DNA of 64,000 bases from Clostridiales bacterium (lineage in GTDB: Bacteria > Bacillota > Clostridia > Oscillospirales > Ruminococcaceae), in assembly GCA_019423685.1 (NCBI GenBank), contig JAHZAY010000010.1:1-64000 (forward strand). The letters are read 5' to 3'. Below, in pieces: positions 40,698 to 53,100 of this stretch; the stretch's first letter is position 1; the number at the start of each line of letters is the position of its first letter. The position numbers were made by a program, and so were the translations under genes. The notes below the pieces were generated by a model that ran no database searches, had not been told where the DNA came from, and worked only from the letters and a program-made list of their open reading frames with translations.

Positions 40698-40788
40698 TGG
40701 CGGAGACGGTGGGATTCGAACCCACGTGCCTATCTCTAGACAAAACGATTTCGAGTCGTTCTCGTTACGACCACTTCGATACGTCTCC
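40698..40788 (-). tRNA. tRNA-Ser (anticodon CGA)
   Basis: Minus strand, 91 nt with encoded CCA. Acceptor GGAGACG pairs with CGTCTCC. The anticodon arm is AACGA-CTCGAAA-TCGTT with anticodon CGA (codon UCG). A long variable arm, as in all serine tRNAs, precedes the T arm with GGTTCGAATCC. Confidence 0.95.
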
Positions 40789-40799
40789 CTATATAAAAC

Positions 40800-41135
40800 A
40801 GCTTATTTAGTATAACAAATTTTCCCGCACTTTGCAAGGGGTATCGCGATTTTCTTTCGCTTAAAATTTTTGCGGGATAGGTGAATAGGGCTGTTTGGGG
40901 CTAGCGAACCCCGACAGTTGGCTCTGGGTTGGTGAAAGGGGAAGCCAGGTGCAGTGGCGCGTCCAGCGGCAGTTTGGGCGCATGGCACTTGCATTGCGAT
41001 TGATAGTGAAAATAGGTTATATGGAAAATTTAGAATCTGGCCAAAAGGTTTTTCATGGACACACGAAAGCGCTCCTCTTTTAAAGAGACCCATTAAAAGA
41101 TGCTGTTGTTGAATTCACACAGCAAGTGAAATATA
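40800..41135. other. Intergenic stretch without recognisable gene
   Basis: Short open frames on both strands lack ribosome binding sites and resemble nothing I know. A GC-rich block (40890-40990) and an AT-rich block lie side by side. I see no repeat or RNA fold that I can support. Confidence 0.6.
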
Positions 41136-41182
41136 AAAAAGTTACTGAGCGCCGATAGAGAAACGGTTCTCAGTAACTTTTT
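41136..41182 (-). terminator. Terminator of the GH5 gene
   Basis: AAAAAGTTACTGAG / CTCAGTAACTTTTT stem with a long loop; the U-run on the minus strand serves the GH5 gene that ends 110 bases to the right. Confidence 0.75.
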
Positions 41183-41291
41183 CTTTGAACGGTTAAATTT
41201 GCAACAGCTTCCTGTTCTGCACGCAGCTCTTGGGGGCTGGTAGGAGGAAAAGCAGCCGAACAAAAGGTGTCCGATATACGCGGATCAGCTA

Positions 41292-42992
41292 TTAAAAGTA
41301 TGCTTTGACCACTTGATAGAGGCCTTGATCCACTTCACAGTCCCCCATTTTTTCATAAACTGCATCGGGCCGGATCAGTGCGTTGTTTGTGCCCTTGACC
41401 AGACCGAAGGGACCTTTATAATCATATAAACACCAGCTCCAACCAAATTCGTCCACCACCGAAAGCAGGTCGTCCATATAAGCCAGAGATGCCTCGTAGT
41501 GTGCCGTCACCGGTACGCCAAACTCATTCAGGAAAATGGTGGTCCCAGTTTCCTCAGAGAAGTCTGCATATCTCTGAAAGTACGTTTTCAGCCAATTCCG
41601 GTCATAGCTAGGTGCATAATCTGTTTGGGGCTGATTGTCTGTGATGCTGCCGTCCGGTTCAATGGTGAGGTCTGTTACAGGAATTTGTTCCATATCCGCA
41701 TCTTCTAGCTGTGTGGATTCGATCATCACTTCTCTGCCCTCCGGCATCCGCAGCAATACACCACCCAGATCCAGCACACTCCCTTCCTGCTCAGAAGGGT
41801 ATATTTCGATGGTCTGTGCGTCTTGCTCCAATGTCACATGCAACGCCATATCATAATTGGCATAGACAGGATTTCCATTTTCATCTACGAACACATTGAC
41901 GCACTGATTTTTTCCCTCTTCCGGCAACGATTCTTCAAACAGTTCATATTTCTTTTCTCCAGCACAAAGCAGTATTTTTGCTCCAGCAGCAACGCCATTG
42001 ATATAAATTTCCGCCTGTGTTCCCGCAGGAAAATCTCCTCGCAGGGTAAAGTGTCCACCGCCGTATATGTGGGAGTTGACCATGGGCAGAATCGATGGCC
42101 ATTCTTCGAGCTCCCCGGAGTGAAGGGCGTTGGGCTCATAACAGTGGATGGTCTGCACAATGCCGCTTCCCACCAATCCCTCCAATGGTTCTTTGCCCCA
42201 ACTGAACATATCGGAAATAATCAGTCGGTCTGGGGTGTGGGCTCGAATCACTTCTGCCAGATGCAGTGCCATTTCGCAGTAGACATCCTCCCCGATATAG
42301 TCGCAGGGCTCATTTAACAGATTGAAACTGAGCGCATTGTTTGGAATGTCTGCGTACCGCTTCGCCACCGTATCCCAGAAGGTCACAAATAAATCCATCT
42401 GCTGCTGATTTTGGAACAAGGTACTTTCTTCTTCTGTGTATGTACAGTTATGGCCATAGGTTTCACAGACTACCAGGGAGATATGTACTTTATATTGGAT
42501 GCCCCAAGAGATCAGTTCATCCAGATTTTCCCAGTATTGAATTGCAGGTTGATTTACATCGGCATTGGCGAAGAAAAACTTTGTGTTGAGTGGCACGCGC
42601 AGGAAATTAAATCCCAGGTCCGACACATTTTTGACATCCTGCTCAGTAAAGCCCGGTGTGGCAAAGCCATAATTTCGATATCCATCCGGGTAATCCCCCA
42701 TAGGTTCGTACTCCAAACCGTGCCAGTTTGGCAGATGATCTGCGGATGCCTCTGGCAGTTCCAGAGCCATGGCCTTGATCTCTTCTGAGATGGTATTGGT
42801 GCCCAAATCCACCGTGGAATTTTCTTCCTCTTCTTTGGATGTCTCTGGCAGTTGCTGGGTCATAGCTTCGGCCTCTTCTGAGACGGATTTAGCGTCCAGA
42901 TCCGCTTGAGAATTCTCGCCATTTTCTGTGCCGCAGGCTGTTAAAGATAGTGTCATCACGAACGAAAGGAGCAAAGCAACCAAACGTCTCAT
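41292..42992 (-). CDS. GH5-type glycoside hydrolase lipoprotein with inserted module
   Basis: A 566-residue surface lipoprotein (lipobox SLTAC, Cys20). A linker with two similar segments (about 30-52 and 61-83: SVSEEAEAMTQQLPETS and TISEEIKAMALELPEAS) leads to a cellulase-like (GH5, clan A) barrel. The acid/base Glu228 is in FNLLNEPC and the nucleophile Glu490 in TIFLNEFG; IHCYEPNA is also typical. Between about residues 300 and 460, where GH5 enzymes normally have a short loop, sits a roughly 160-residue module, beta-rich and perhaps carbohydrate-binding (GGGHFTLRGDFPAG, LHVTLEQDAQTIEIYPS). Target polysaccharide unknown. It follows an Xre regulator gene on the same strand. Confidence 0.85.
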   Translation of the reverse strand: MRRLVALLLSFVMTLSLTACGTENGENSQADLDAKSVSEEAEAMTQQLPETSKEEEENSTVDLGTNTISEEIKAMALELPEASADHLPNWHGLEYEPMGDYPDGYRNYGFATPGFTEQDVKNVSDLGFNFLRVPLNTKFFFANADVNQPAIQYWENLDELISWGIQYKVHISLVVCETYGHNCTYTEEESTLFQNQQQMDLFVTFWDTVAKRYADIPNNALSFNLLNEPCDYIGEDVYCEMALHLAEVIRAHTPDRLIISDMFSWGKEPLEGLVGSGIVQTIHCYEPNALHSGELEEWPSILPMVNSHIYGGGHFTLRGDFPAGTQAEIYINGVAAGAKILLCAGEKKYELFEESLPEEGKNQCVNVFVDENGNPVYANYDMALHVTLEQDAQTIEIYPSEQEGSVLDLGGVLLRMPEGREVMIESTQLEDADMEQIPVTDLTIEPDGSITDNQPQTDYAPSYDRNWLKTYFQRYADFSEETGTTIFLNEFGVPVTAHYEASLAYMDDLLSVVDEFGWSWCLYDYKGPFGLVKGTNNALIRPDAVYEKMGDCEVDQGLYQVVKAYF

Positions 42993-43079
42993 AAAATACC
43001 CCCTTATAAAACAAGATTCCTCGTGTGAATAGCCATTGTTGGAATGAAGAGAGAATTATACAATGATGGAAGGATGTGT

Positions 43080-43298
43080 TTATTTGCTCTTTGGATTGTT
43101 GGTTAATCCAAGGAGATAGTCTACACTGGTTTGATAAAGGGAAGCAAGTTTGATTAAAACGTCGACAGGCACGTTGATAGCGCCGCTTTCATATCGAGAG
43201 TAGGTCGCTTGTTTTACACATAGCATTTTGGCGACCTCTGCCTGCGTTAAATCGTGATCTTCCCGTAGATCTCGTATGCGTTGAAACAAATGACTCAC
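43080..43298 (-). CDS. Xre-family helix-turn-helix regulator
   Basis: A 72-residue one-domain regulator. IRDLREDHDLTQAEVAKML and YSRYESGAINVPVDVLIKLA are the Cro/C1-type helix-turn-helix, and SVDYLLGLTN is the usual end. The start is GTG at 43298 and the ribosome binding site (GAGG) almost touches it, so the start is not secure. It lies 87 bases upstream of the GH5 gene and may control it. Confidence 0.85.
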   Translation of the reverse strand: MSHLFQRIRDLREDHDLTQAEVAKMLCVKQATYSRYESGAINVPVDVLIKLASLYQTSVDYLLGLTNNPKSK

Positions 43299-43347
43299 CT
43301 CAATTCTTATTGTAATTTATACTTTTCACGTATATTGATAGATATAC

Positions 43348-43533
43348 GTAACCGGTATAAAAGATAAAGATGGCAATAAGATAAAAGATACTCTAGTAAA
43401 AGAACCATCCCGTGAGCCGGAAATCGTAGAGGACCTTTTGCCTTATCAGCAGATCGTTCTGCGCATGGTGGTGAACAGAAAATTGCAGAACAGGTCCTAC
43501 AGAGCGCGCGGGAGTTTTCATACAGGAAGTACA
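43348..43533 (+). pseudogene. Possible remnant of an unidentified coding sequence
   Basis: On the plus strand a frame opens after TAG at 43339-43341 and reads GIKDKDGNKIKDTLVKEPSRE, charged and protein-like, with no start codon or ribosome binding site. Near 43465 a second frame takes over (GEQKIAEQVLQSAREFSY). This looks like a frameshifted fragment. I cannot name the source. Confidence 0.3.
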
Positions 43534-43569
43534 AAAAAAGCCCCGCGGCCCATAGGCCGTGGGGCTTTT
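43533..43569 (-). terminator. Terminator of ppdK
   Basis: AAAAGCCCCGCGGCC / GGCCGTGGGGCTTTT stem with a CATA loop; U-run on the minus strand. Confidence 0.9.
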
Positions 43570-43598
43570 ACTGTTATGATATGAAAGCGTACAATCCG

Positions 43599-46229
<2,631 letters not shown>

Positions 46230-46270
46230 TGTAAAAACCTCCCGAATTTAAATTTTGCAAGCACGCAACA

Positions 46271-46295
46271 CTGAAAATTGCTCTAAAATTTTCAG
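46271..46295 (-). promoter_or_regulatory. Hairpin in the ppdK leader
   Basis: Perfect stem CTGAAAATT / AATTTTCAG with a 7-base loop, 42 bases upstream of the ppdK start. Not followed by a U-run; possibly an mRNA-stability element. Confidence 0.4.
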
Positions 46296-46341
46296 CGAAC
46301 GCACAAAAGGAATTGTTCAACGCAATACATCCTTCTTACAT

Positions 46342-46347
46342 ATTATA
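46342..46347 (-). promoter_or_regulatory. Extended -10 promoter of ppdK
   Basis: TATAAT on the minus strand preceded by TTTTGG (TGn), with no clear -35; 113 bases upstream of the start codon. Confidence 0.55.
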
Positions 46348-46437
46348 CCAAAACAGATAGGACAATACCAGTCCCCATTTTATAAATTTTCCATAAAAAT
46401 TTAGGATCGGATTTCATGTTTTACAAGGAGGTTTTTC

Positions 46438-46464
46438 ATGAGTTTTGAGCGGAAAAGACAATAA
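46438..46464 (+). CDS. Possible 8-residue leader peptide
   Basis: ATG preceded 7 bases upstream by a perfect AAGGAGG, then MSFERKRQ and a stop. I see no clear promoter or attenuator beside it. The ribosome binding site is as strong as any in the window, which is why I list it. It could be a regulatory peptide ahead of glmU, a relic of a lost gene, or chance. The rest of 46348-46568 holds nothing I recognise. Confidence 0.25.
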   Translation: MSFERKRQ

Positions 46465-46568
46465 AATGTCTAAAATTTATCAATCACACCAAAGGACAGT
46501 CAAAATACACAAAGCAGTAACGGCTAATTTGCGCAAATTTATTTTGAGGGTAGAAATTTTCGATCGCC

Positions 46569-46597
46569 TTGCATTTTGGTATGGCAAAACTTATAAT
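46569..46597 (+). promoter_or_regulatory. Promoter of glmU
   Basis: TTGCAT (46569-46574), 17 bases, TATAAT (46592-46597); leader about 75 bases. Confidence 0.8.
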
Positions 46598-46678
46598 AGA
46601 AAAAGAGACAGATGAACGCAGAGCGCTTATCAAACAGAGGCTGCAATGAGTTTTTAGAAACGAATCGGAGTGATGGCA

Positions 46679-48085
46679 ATGCAAAACGTAAGCGCGGTTA
46701 TTTTGGCGGCCGGGCAGGGCACCAGAATGAAATCCAAATACCCCAAGGTGATGGCTCAGGTGCTCTTTAAGCCGATGATCAACTGGGTGGTAGACTGGTG
46801 CCGCAAGGCCGGCATCGAAAAAATTTGTGTGGTAGTCGGACACGGAGCCGATCAGGTGCGTGCCGCGCTGCCGCAGGAATGTGTGACGGTCGAACAGCAG
46901 CAGCGCCGCGGAACCGGCCATGCGGTGATGATGGCCCGCAGCTTTATAGAGGAAAATCCGGGCGATGTCCTTGTGCTCAACGGGGATGCTCCCTTTGTGA
47001 GCGATAAGGTGATCACCAATGTGGTACAGCGCCACCGCGCAGCAAAGGCGCAGGTGACGGTAGTTACAGCCAATCTGGACAATCCTTTCGGCTACGGACG
47101 CATTTTGCGCCAGGATGGACAGGTGACCGGCATTATCGAGGAGCGCGACGCCACCGAGCAGCAGCGCGCCATCACCGAGGTGAACTCGGGAGCCTACTGC
47201 TTTGAAAGCAGCTTTTTGCTTAAAGCGCTCGAGGAGTTGACCTGCGAGAACAGCCAGGGCGAATACTACCTGACCGACACGGTAAAAGTGGCCTTCCAAA
47301 AGGGCAAAAAGGTGGAAGGCTGCCTGTGCGAGGATGAGAAGCTGGTGCTGGGCGCCAACGACAGGGCAGGATTGTTAAAACTAAATGAAATCGCCAATAA
47401 AATTGTGGTTGACAGACTTTTGGAAGATGGTGTAAACTTTTATTGTACGGACGGTGTGGTGATCTCTCCCGACGCTGTAGTGGGCAGGGATACAACCATT
47501 GCTCCGGGCACCGAATTGCACGGCCATGTTGTCATCGGAGAGGACTGCGTGATCGGCCCGAACACCATCATCGACAACAGCAAAATTGGAGACGGCTGCC
47601 AGATCCATTCCTCCCTCATCGAGCAATCGGTTGTGGGCAACGGAGTGCGCATCGGACCAAACAGCCATCTGCGCCCGAACAGCGTCTTGAATGACCGCGT
47701 AAAGATCGGAAATTTTGTTGAAATTAAAAATTCGACCCTTGGCGAAAAGACCAGCGTTGCGCACCTGACCTATATTGGAGATTCGGATTTTGGAAAGAAC
47801 ATCAATGTGGGATGCGGCGTAGTCACCGTCAACTACAACGGTTACCGCAAATTCCGCAGCACCGTCGAGGACAACGCCTTCATCGGATGCAACACCAATC
47901 TGGTATCCCCGGTGCATGTAGGCCACGACGCTTACATCGCTGCCGGCTCCACCATCACCGACGATGTGCCGGCAGAGGACCTTGCGATTGCAAGGGCGCG
48001 CCAGGTGGAGAAGTCCGGTTGGGTCAAGGGCTACCGCGAGAAGGAACTGGCACTCAAGGAACAGCAGAAGAAGGAACAAAAATAA
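46679..48085 (+). CDS. glmU: Bifunctional GlmU (UDP-GlcNAc synthesis)
   Basis: A 468-residue bifunctional enzyme. Residues 1-230 are the uridyltransferase (ILAAGQGTRMKS, GTGHAVMMA, LNGDAPFV). Residues 250-455 are the left-handed beta-helix acetyltransferase with hexapeptide repeats (GVVISPDAVVGRDTTIAPGTE) and the catalytic region NYNGYRKFRS. It makes UDP-N-acetylglucosamine for cell wall synthesis. Of three in-frame starts I choose ATG 46679, 8 bases from GGAG. It heads the classic glmU-prs-pth-mfd run. Confidence 0.97.
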   Translation: MQNVSAVILAAGQGTRMKSKYPKVMAQVLFKPMINWVVDWCRKAGIEKICVVVGHGADQVRAALPQECVTVEQQQRRGTGHAVMMARSFIEENPGDVLVLNGDAPFVSDKVITNVVQRHRAAKAQVTVVTANLDNPFGYGRILRQDGQVTGIIEERDATEQQRAITEVNSGAYCFESSFLLKALEELTCENSQGEYYLTDTVKVAFQKGKKVEGCLCEDEKLVLGANDRAGLLKLNEIANKIVVDRLLEDGVNFYCTDGVVISPDAVVGRDTTIAPGTELHGHVVIGEDCVIGPNTIIDNSKIGDGCQIHSSLIEQSVVGNGVRIGPNSHLRPNSVLNDRVKIGNFVEIKNSTLGEKTSVAHLTYIGDSDFGKNINVGCGVVTVNYNGYRKFRSTVEDNAFIGCNTNLVSPVHVGHDAYIAAGSTITDDVPAEDLAIARARQVEKSGWVKGYREKELALKEQQKKEQK

Positions 48086-48299
48086 CCTGTATCGTACAGC
48101 AGGAAGCCCTGTACAGGGCGGATGGCTGTTTAACGGCATAAGCCGGATATTCTTTAGAAGGTCTAAAGAGGAATGGAGGATGCTGGCGGGGTAAAGCTGC
48201 TCTTTTCCATCAGGAGAGGGGCAGCTGTCCGCCTGCTGGTGTCCTAAGAAGGTGGGCGGAGCAATCTGCCAGAGAAAAGTAAGGGGAGTCAGAAAAGAA

Positions 48300-49259
48300 A
48301 TGAATTTGCATGGTAAAGACATCAAGATCTTCACCGCCAATTCCAATCCAAAGGTAGCGGCGGAGATTGCGGCCTGTCTGGGCCTTCCAGTCGGAAAAAG
48401 TGAGGTAAAAACCTTCTCGGACGGCGAGATTTCGGTCTCCATCCAGGAGTCGGTCCGTGGTTCGGACGTCTTTGTTGTACAGTCTACCTGCACACCGGTC
48501 AACGACAACCTCATGGAGCTGCTGATCATGATCGACGCCTTTAAGCGCGCTTCTGCGGGCCGCATCACCGCAGTTATGCCATATTTCGGCTATGCGCGTC
48601 AGGACAGAAAGGCCAAAGCCAGAGACCCGATCTCGGCAAAACTGGTTGCGGACCTGATCACCGCTGCGGGCGCAGACCGCGTGCTGACCATGGACCTGCA
48701 TGCTGCCCAGATTCAGGGCTTCTTTGACATTCCGGTAGACCACCTGCTGGGTGTTCCGATCCTGCTGCCGCACTTTGTAGACAAGATTGGCGCAGAGCCA
48801 GGCAACTACACCGTCGTTTCTCCGGACCTGGGTTCTGTTACCAGAGCAAGAAAGTTTGCTGAGCGCTGCGACGTGCCGCTGGCCATCATCGACAAGAGAA
48901 GACCAAAGGCCAATGTCAGCGAGGTAATGAACATCATCGGTGAGGTTCGTGACAGAAAGGTCATCATCGTAGACGACATGATCGATACCGCAGGTACCCT
49001 TTGCAATGCGGCCAACGCTCTGGTCGAGGTTGGCGGCGCCACCGAGGTATATGCTTGCGCAACCCACGGCGTTCTGTCCGGTCCGGCAATTGAGCGCATC
49101 GAGAAGAGCGCCCTCAAGGAGGTTGTCATCCTCGACACCATTCCGCTGCCGAAAGATTGCGGCTGCAAGAAGATTACCCAGCTGCCGGTTGCTCCGGTAT
49201 TTGCTGAGGCTATCGAGCGCATCTATCAGGACAAGCCGGTTTCCCCTCTGTTTGTTTAA
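48300..49259 (+). CDS. prs: Ribose-phosphate pyrophosphokinase
   Basis: A 319-residue PRPP synthetase making PRPP from ribose 5-phosphate and ATP. Signatures are FSDGEISVSIQESVRGSDVFVVQS, YFGYARQDRK, the catalytic MDLHAAQIQGFFDIPVDH and the PRPP loop IIVDDMIDTAGTL. ATG at 48300 is preceded by AAGGGGAG at 11 bases. The 214-base gap after glmU holds short G/C-rich hairpins but no clear terminator, so co-transcription is likely. Confidence 0.97.
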   Translation: MNLHGKDIKIFTANSNPKVAAEIAACLGLPVGKSEVKTFSDGEISVSIQESVRGSDVFVVQSTCTPVNDNLMELLIMIDAFKRASAGRITAVMPYFGYARQDRKAKARDPISAKLVADLITAAGADRVLTMDLHAAQIQGFFDIPVDHLLGVPILLPHFVDKIGAEPGNYTVVSPDLGSVTRARKFAERCDVPLAIIDKRRPKANVSEVMNIIGEVRDRKVIIVDDMIDTAGTLCNAANALVEVGGATEVYACATHGVLSGPAIERIEKSALKEVVILDTIPLPKDCGCKKITQLPVAPVFAEAIERIYQDKPVSPLFV

Positions 49260-49272
49260 TCTCTTTTTGTCG

Positions 49273-49303
49273 AAAAAGGGCAGGTGTTGCACCTGCCCTT
49301 TTT
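49273..49303 (+). terminator. Terminator after prs
   Basis: AAAAAGGGCAGGTG / CACCTGCCCTTTTT stem with a TTG loop. Confidence 0.9.
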
Positions 49304-49454
49304 CAGGCATTTTGGCAAAATCCATTGGATAAAGTTCACAGGCAGGCTGACCACAGGCACCCCTCTTTGGGAAGGGCGTCTGTGGTTGTCCTGCCCTGTT
49401 GCCGACCCTGCCGAAACCGGGGCGGCAAGACAAAAACAGGAAAGGACAAAAGCC

Positions 49455-50078
49455 ATGTACGATCTTTTTGAGAAGCTGAAATCTTTGAGCGCCAAGCCCA
49501 CCGTCACCGGCACGCCGGAATATCTGGTGGTGGGGCTGGGCAATCCGGAACCCAAATACGACACCACCCGCCACAACGCCGGCTTTATGGCCATCGACCA
49601 CATCGCCGCAAAGGCGGGCTGCAAGGTCAACCAGCTCAAATTTAAGTCGCTGTGGGGCCTGTGTGAGATCGAGGGAAAAAAGGTGATGCTCCTGAAACCC
49701 ACCACCTACATGAATAGTTCCGGTGAGGCGGTGCGGGAAGCGAGCCAATTTTATAAAATCCCGCCGGAAAAGATCATCGTCATCTTCGACGACGTCAGCC
49801 TGGATGTGGGGAAGATGCGCATCCGCCGCAAGGGCAGCGATGGAGGCCACAACGGCATCAAGAGCATCATCTATCTGACCGGAAGCGACCAGTACCCGCG
49901 CATCAAGGTGGGGGTAGGCAAAAAGCCGCGTCCGGACTATGACCTGGCAGCTTGGGTGCTGGGACATTTTTCCGATGAGGACTTAAAGACCCTCAATGCC
50001 GTCTTTGACCACTGCTATGACGCGGTGTGCGAGATGGTGAAGGGAAAGATTGACAAGGCAATGAACCTGTTTAATTAG
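49455..50078 (+). CDS. pth: Peptidyl-tRNA hydrolase
   Basis: A 207-residue Pth enzyme recycling peptidyl-tRNA. Motifs are VVGLGNPEPKYDTTRHNAGF (catalytic His in RHNAGF), LLKPTTYMNSSGEAV, IFDDVSLDVGKMRIRRKGSDGGHNGIKSI and the end WVLGHFSDED. The first ~20 residues (MYDLFEKLKSLSAKPTVTGT) are an extension before the usual start. I keep the ATG at 49455 because CAGGAAAGG precedes it and no internal start is better. mfd follows. Confidence 0.95.
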   Translation: MYDLFEKLKSLSAKPTVTGTPEYLVVGLGNPEPKYDTTRHNAGFMAIDHIAAKAGCKVNQLKFKSLWGLCEIEGKKVMLLKPTTYMNSSGEAVREASQFYKIPPEKIIVIFDDVSLDVGKMRIRRKGSDGGHNGIKSIIYLTGSDQYPRIKVGVGKKPRPDYDLAAWVLGHFSDEDLKTLNAVFDHCYDAVCEMVKGKIDKAMNLFN

Positions 50079-50145
50079 CGAGTTAAATAATTAGGAAATT
50101 TTATGGCAAAGCTTTCACCATAAAGATGGAAGGTGGGTGAACACG

Positions 50146-53100
50146 ATGAAACAGTTTTTAAATCTGTTGGACGGGATGATGGAGTACCGGCAGCTCAAAG
50201 ATGCAATCGAGCAGGGCCGCGTGCCGGTCTCGCTGACCGGAGCCGCCGCTGCGCACAAGATCCACATCATTGCCTCACTGTGTGGGCAGCTTCAACGTCC
50301 GGCGCTGGTGGTGGTGCCGGACGAGAGCACCGCGATCCGCTTTACTGCCGATCTGACGACACTGCTGGGGGAGCAGGTGCTGCATTTTCCGGCCAGAGAC
50401 TATGTCCTGCTGGACGTGGACGGCGCTTCGGGAGAGTTTGAGCATCAGCGGTTGGGCACGCTCAGCGCCCTGCTGTGCGGGGAGGCCAGAGTGGTGGTCG
50501 CTTCGGCAGAATCGGCCTGTGAGCGCACCATCCCAAAGGAAAAACTGGCCGCATCAATATTGGAAATTGATCAGGATGGCAGCTATGACGAGGAGGAGAT
50601 TGTCCAGAAGCTGGTGGCGATGGGGTATCAGAACCGCGATCAGGTCGAAGGCACCTGCCAGTTTGCGCGGCGCGGCGGCATTTTGGACATCTTCCCGCCG
50701 GACCGCTCTCTGCCGGTGCGCATCGAGTTTTGGGACGATGTCATCGATACCATGTCCACCTTCCAGGTGGACACCCAGCGCCGTCAGGACCCTGTGGACA
50801 AGGTGACCATCCCGCCGGCACGCGAGGTACTTTATGACAGCCCGGAAAAGCTGATTGCCCTGCTGCAAAAACAGGTGGCCGCCCAGAAGGGAAAGGCGGG
50901 CGTGCAGGTGAAGGAACACCTGCAAAAGGACATCGAGCGGCTGGACGGCGGGCTGGGTCCGGTGAGCATCGACCGGTATCTGCCGATTCTCTATGAACCG
51001 CAGACCATCCTCGACTACTTTGACAGCGAGGCACTGACCTTTTTGTGCGAGCCGATTTCCTGCAAGGAAAATTTTGCCAACGCCATGGCGCAGCACCACG
51101 AGGACATCAAGATGCTGCTCGAGGAGGGCATCCTCTTTAAAGGGTGCAGCATCTACTACGACGATTTTACCGAATTGTGCCGCAAGCTCTGCCGCCACCA
51201 GGGAGTGCTGATGGACACCTTTACCCGCTCCTTGGGCGAAATTCCACTCAAGGAGCTTGTACAGATGACCGCGTCTCAGCTGTCCACCTGGAGCGGCGAA
51301 TACGCCATCTTAAAGGACGACATCGAGGACTACCGGCGCAGCGGCTATTGCTGTGTCGTCTTTGCAGGTACGCCCCGCGGCGCTCAAGCGCTGGCAGACG
51401 ATCTGGGCAGAGATTTTTCCGCCGACCTTGTGCAGGATGTTGGGACGATTGCGCCCGGAAAGGTCTACGTCGTCGAGGGTACGCTTTCGGCGGGCATGGA
51501 GTATCCGGGCATTAAGCTTGCCATCATCAGCCACGCAAAGACCGGAAGCAGCCGCAGCAAGCCGCCAAAACCCAAAAAGGCCGGCCACATCAAAAATCTT
51601 TCCGACCTGAATGTGGGCGACTATGTGGTCCATGTCTCCCACGGCATCGGCATCTTTGAGGGAATTGTCAAGCGCGAGATCCACGGGGTTGTCAAGGACT
51701 ATATCAAGATCCGCTATGCGGGCACCGACATGCTCTTCGTGCCGGTCACCCAGCTGGACCTTGTCACCCGGTATATCGGCGGCAAGGAGGAGGGCGTCGT
51801 CAAGCTCAACAAGTTAAACTCCGCCGAGTGGGCCAAGACCCGAGCGCGCGTCAAAAAGGCCGTCAAGGATATGGCCGATGAGCTCATCAAGCTCTACGCC
51901 AAGCGCGAAGCTTCCAAAGGCTACGCCTTCCATCAGGACACCGACTGGCAGAACGATTTTGAGCGCCGCTTCCCGTACGATGAGACCGACGACCAGCTGC
52001 GCTGCATCCAGGAGATCAAGGCAGACATGGAGCGCCCGGTTCCGATGGACCGCCTGCTGTGCGGAGACGTCGGCTTTGGAAAAACCGAGGTGGCCATCCG
52101 CGCGGCGTTTAAGTGTGTGATGGACGGCAAGCAGTGCGCTGTTTTGGTGCCGACGACCATCCTGGCATGGCAGCATTACCAGACCTTCCGCAACCGTATG
52201 GAGGGCTTTCCTATCAAGGTAGATATCCTTTCTCGCTTTCGCACCCCGCGCGAGCAGGAACAGGTGCTCGAGGAGCTGCGGCGGGGCGAGATCGACGTCA
52301 TCATCGGCACCCACCGTCTGGTACAAAAGGACGTCAAATTTAAGGACCTGGGGCTGTGCATCATCGATGAGGAGCAGCGCTTTGGCGTCAAGCACAAGGA
52401 GACCTTTAAGGAGATGCGCAACAACGTCGATGTGCTGACCCTTTCGGCCACCCCGATCCCGCGCACTTTAAATATGGCGATGTCCGGCATACGCGATATG
52501 TCCACCATCGAGGAGGCTCCCCAGGACCGGCAGCCGGTTCAGACCTACGTCATGGAGCACGACTGGGGAATTCTGACCCAGGCGATGAACAAGGAGCTGC
52601 GCCGTGGCGGACAGGTGTTCTACCTGCACAACCGGGTGGACACCATCGACAGCTGTGCAGCTACCATCCAGAAGCTCATCCCGGATGCCGTAGTGGTGGT
52701 GGCCCACGGCAAGATGAGTGAGGAGCAGCTCTCCAAAGTCTGGAAGCGGCTGCTCGACCACGAGATTGACATTCTGGTCTGCACCACCATCATCGAGACC
52801 GGTGTAGACGTCTCCAACTGCAACACCCTCATCATCGAGGACGCCGACCGCCTGGGACTTTCCCAGCTTTACCAGATTCGCGGCAGGGTCGGCCGCTCCA
52901 GCCGCCGCGCCTTCGCCTACCTGACGGTGACCAAAGGCAAGGCGCTGACCGACGTTGCGACCAAGCGCCTGGAGGCAATTCGCGAGTTTACCACCTTTGG
53001 TTCGGGATTCCGCATCGCCATGCGCGATCTGGAGATTCGCGGTGCGGGCAACATTTTGGGCGCCCAGCAGCACGGCCACATGGAGGCGGTCGGATATGAG

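Noticed and set aside
40800..41093. 96-codon frame on the minus strand after tRNA-Ser
   Set aside because: No ribosome binding site, composition unlike protein, no known motif.
46484..47299. 271-codon frame antisense to glmU start
   Set aside because: Crosses the glmU promoter and coding region; shadow frame.
48210..49967. 585-codon open frame antisense to prs and pth
   Set aside because: Crosses two certain genes and a terminator; no support of its own.
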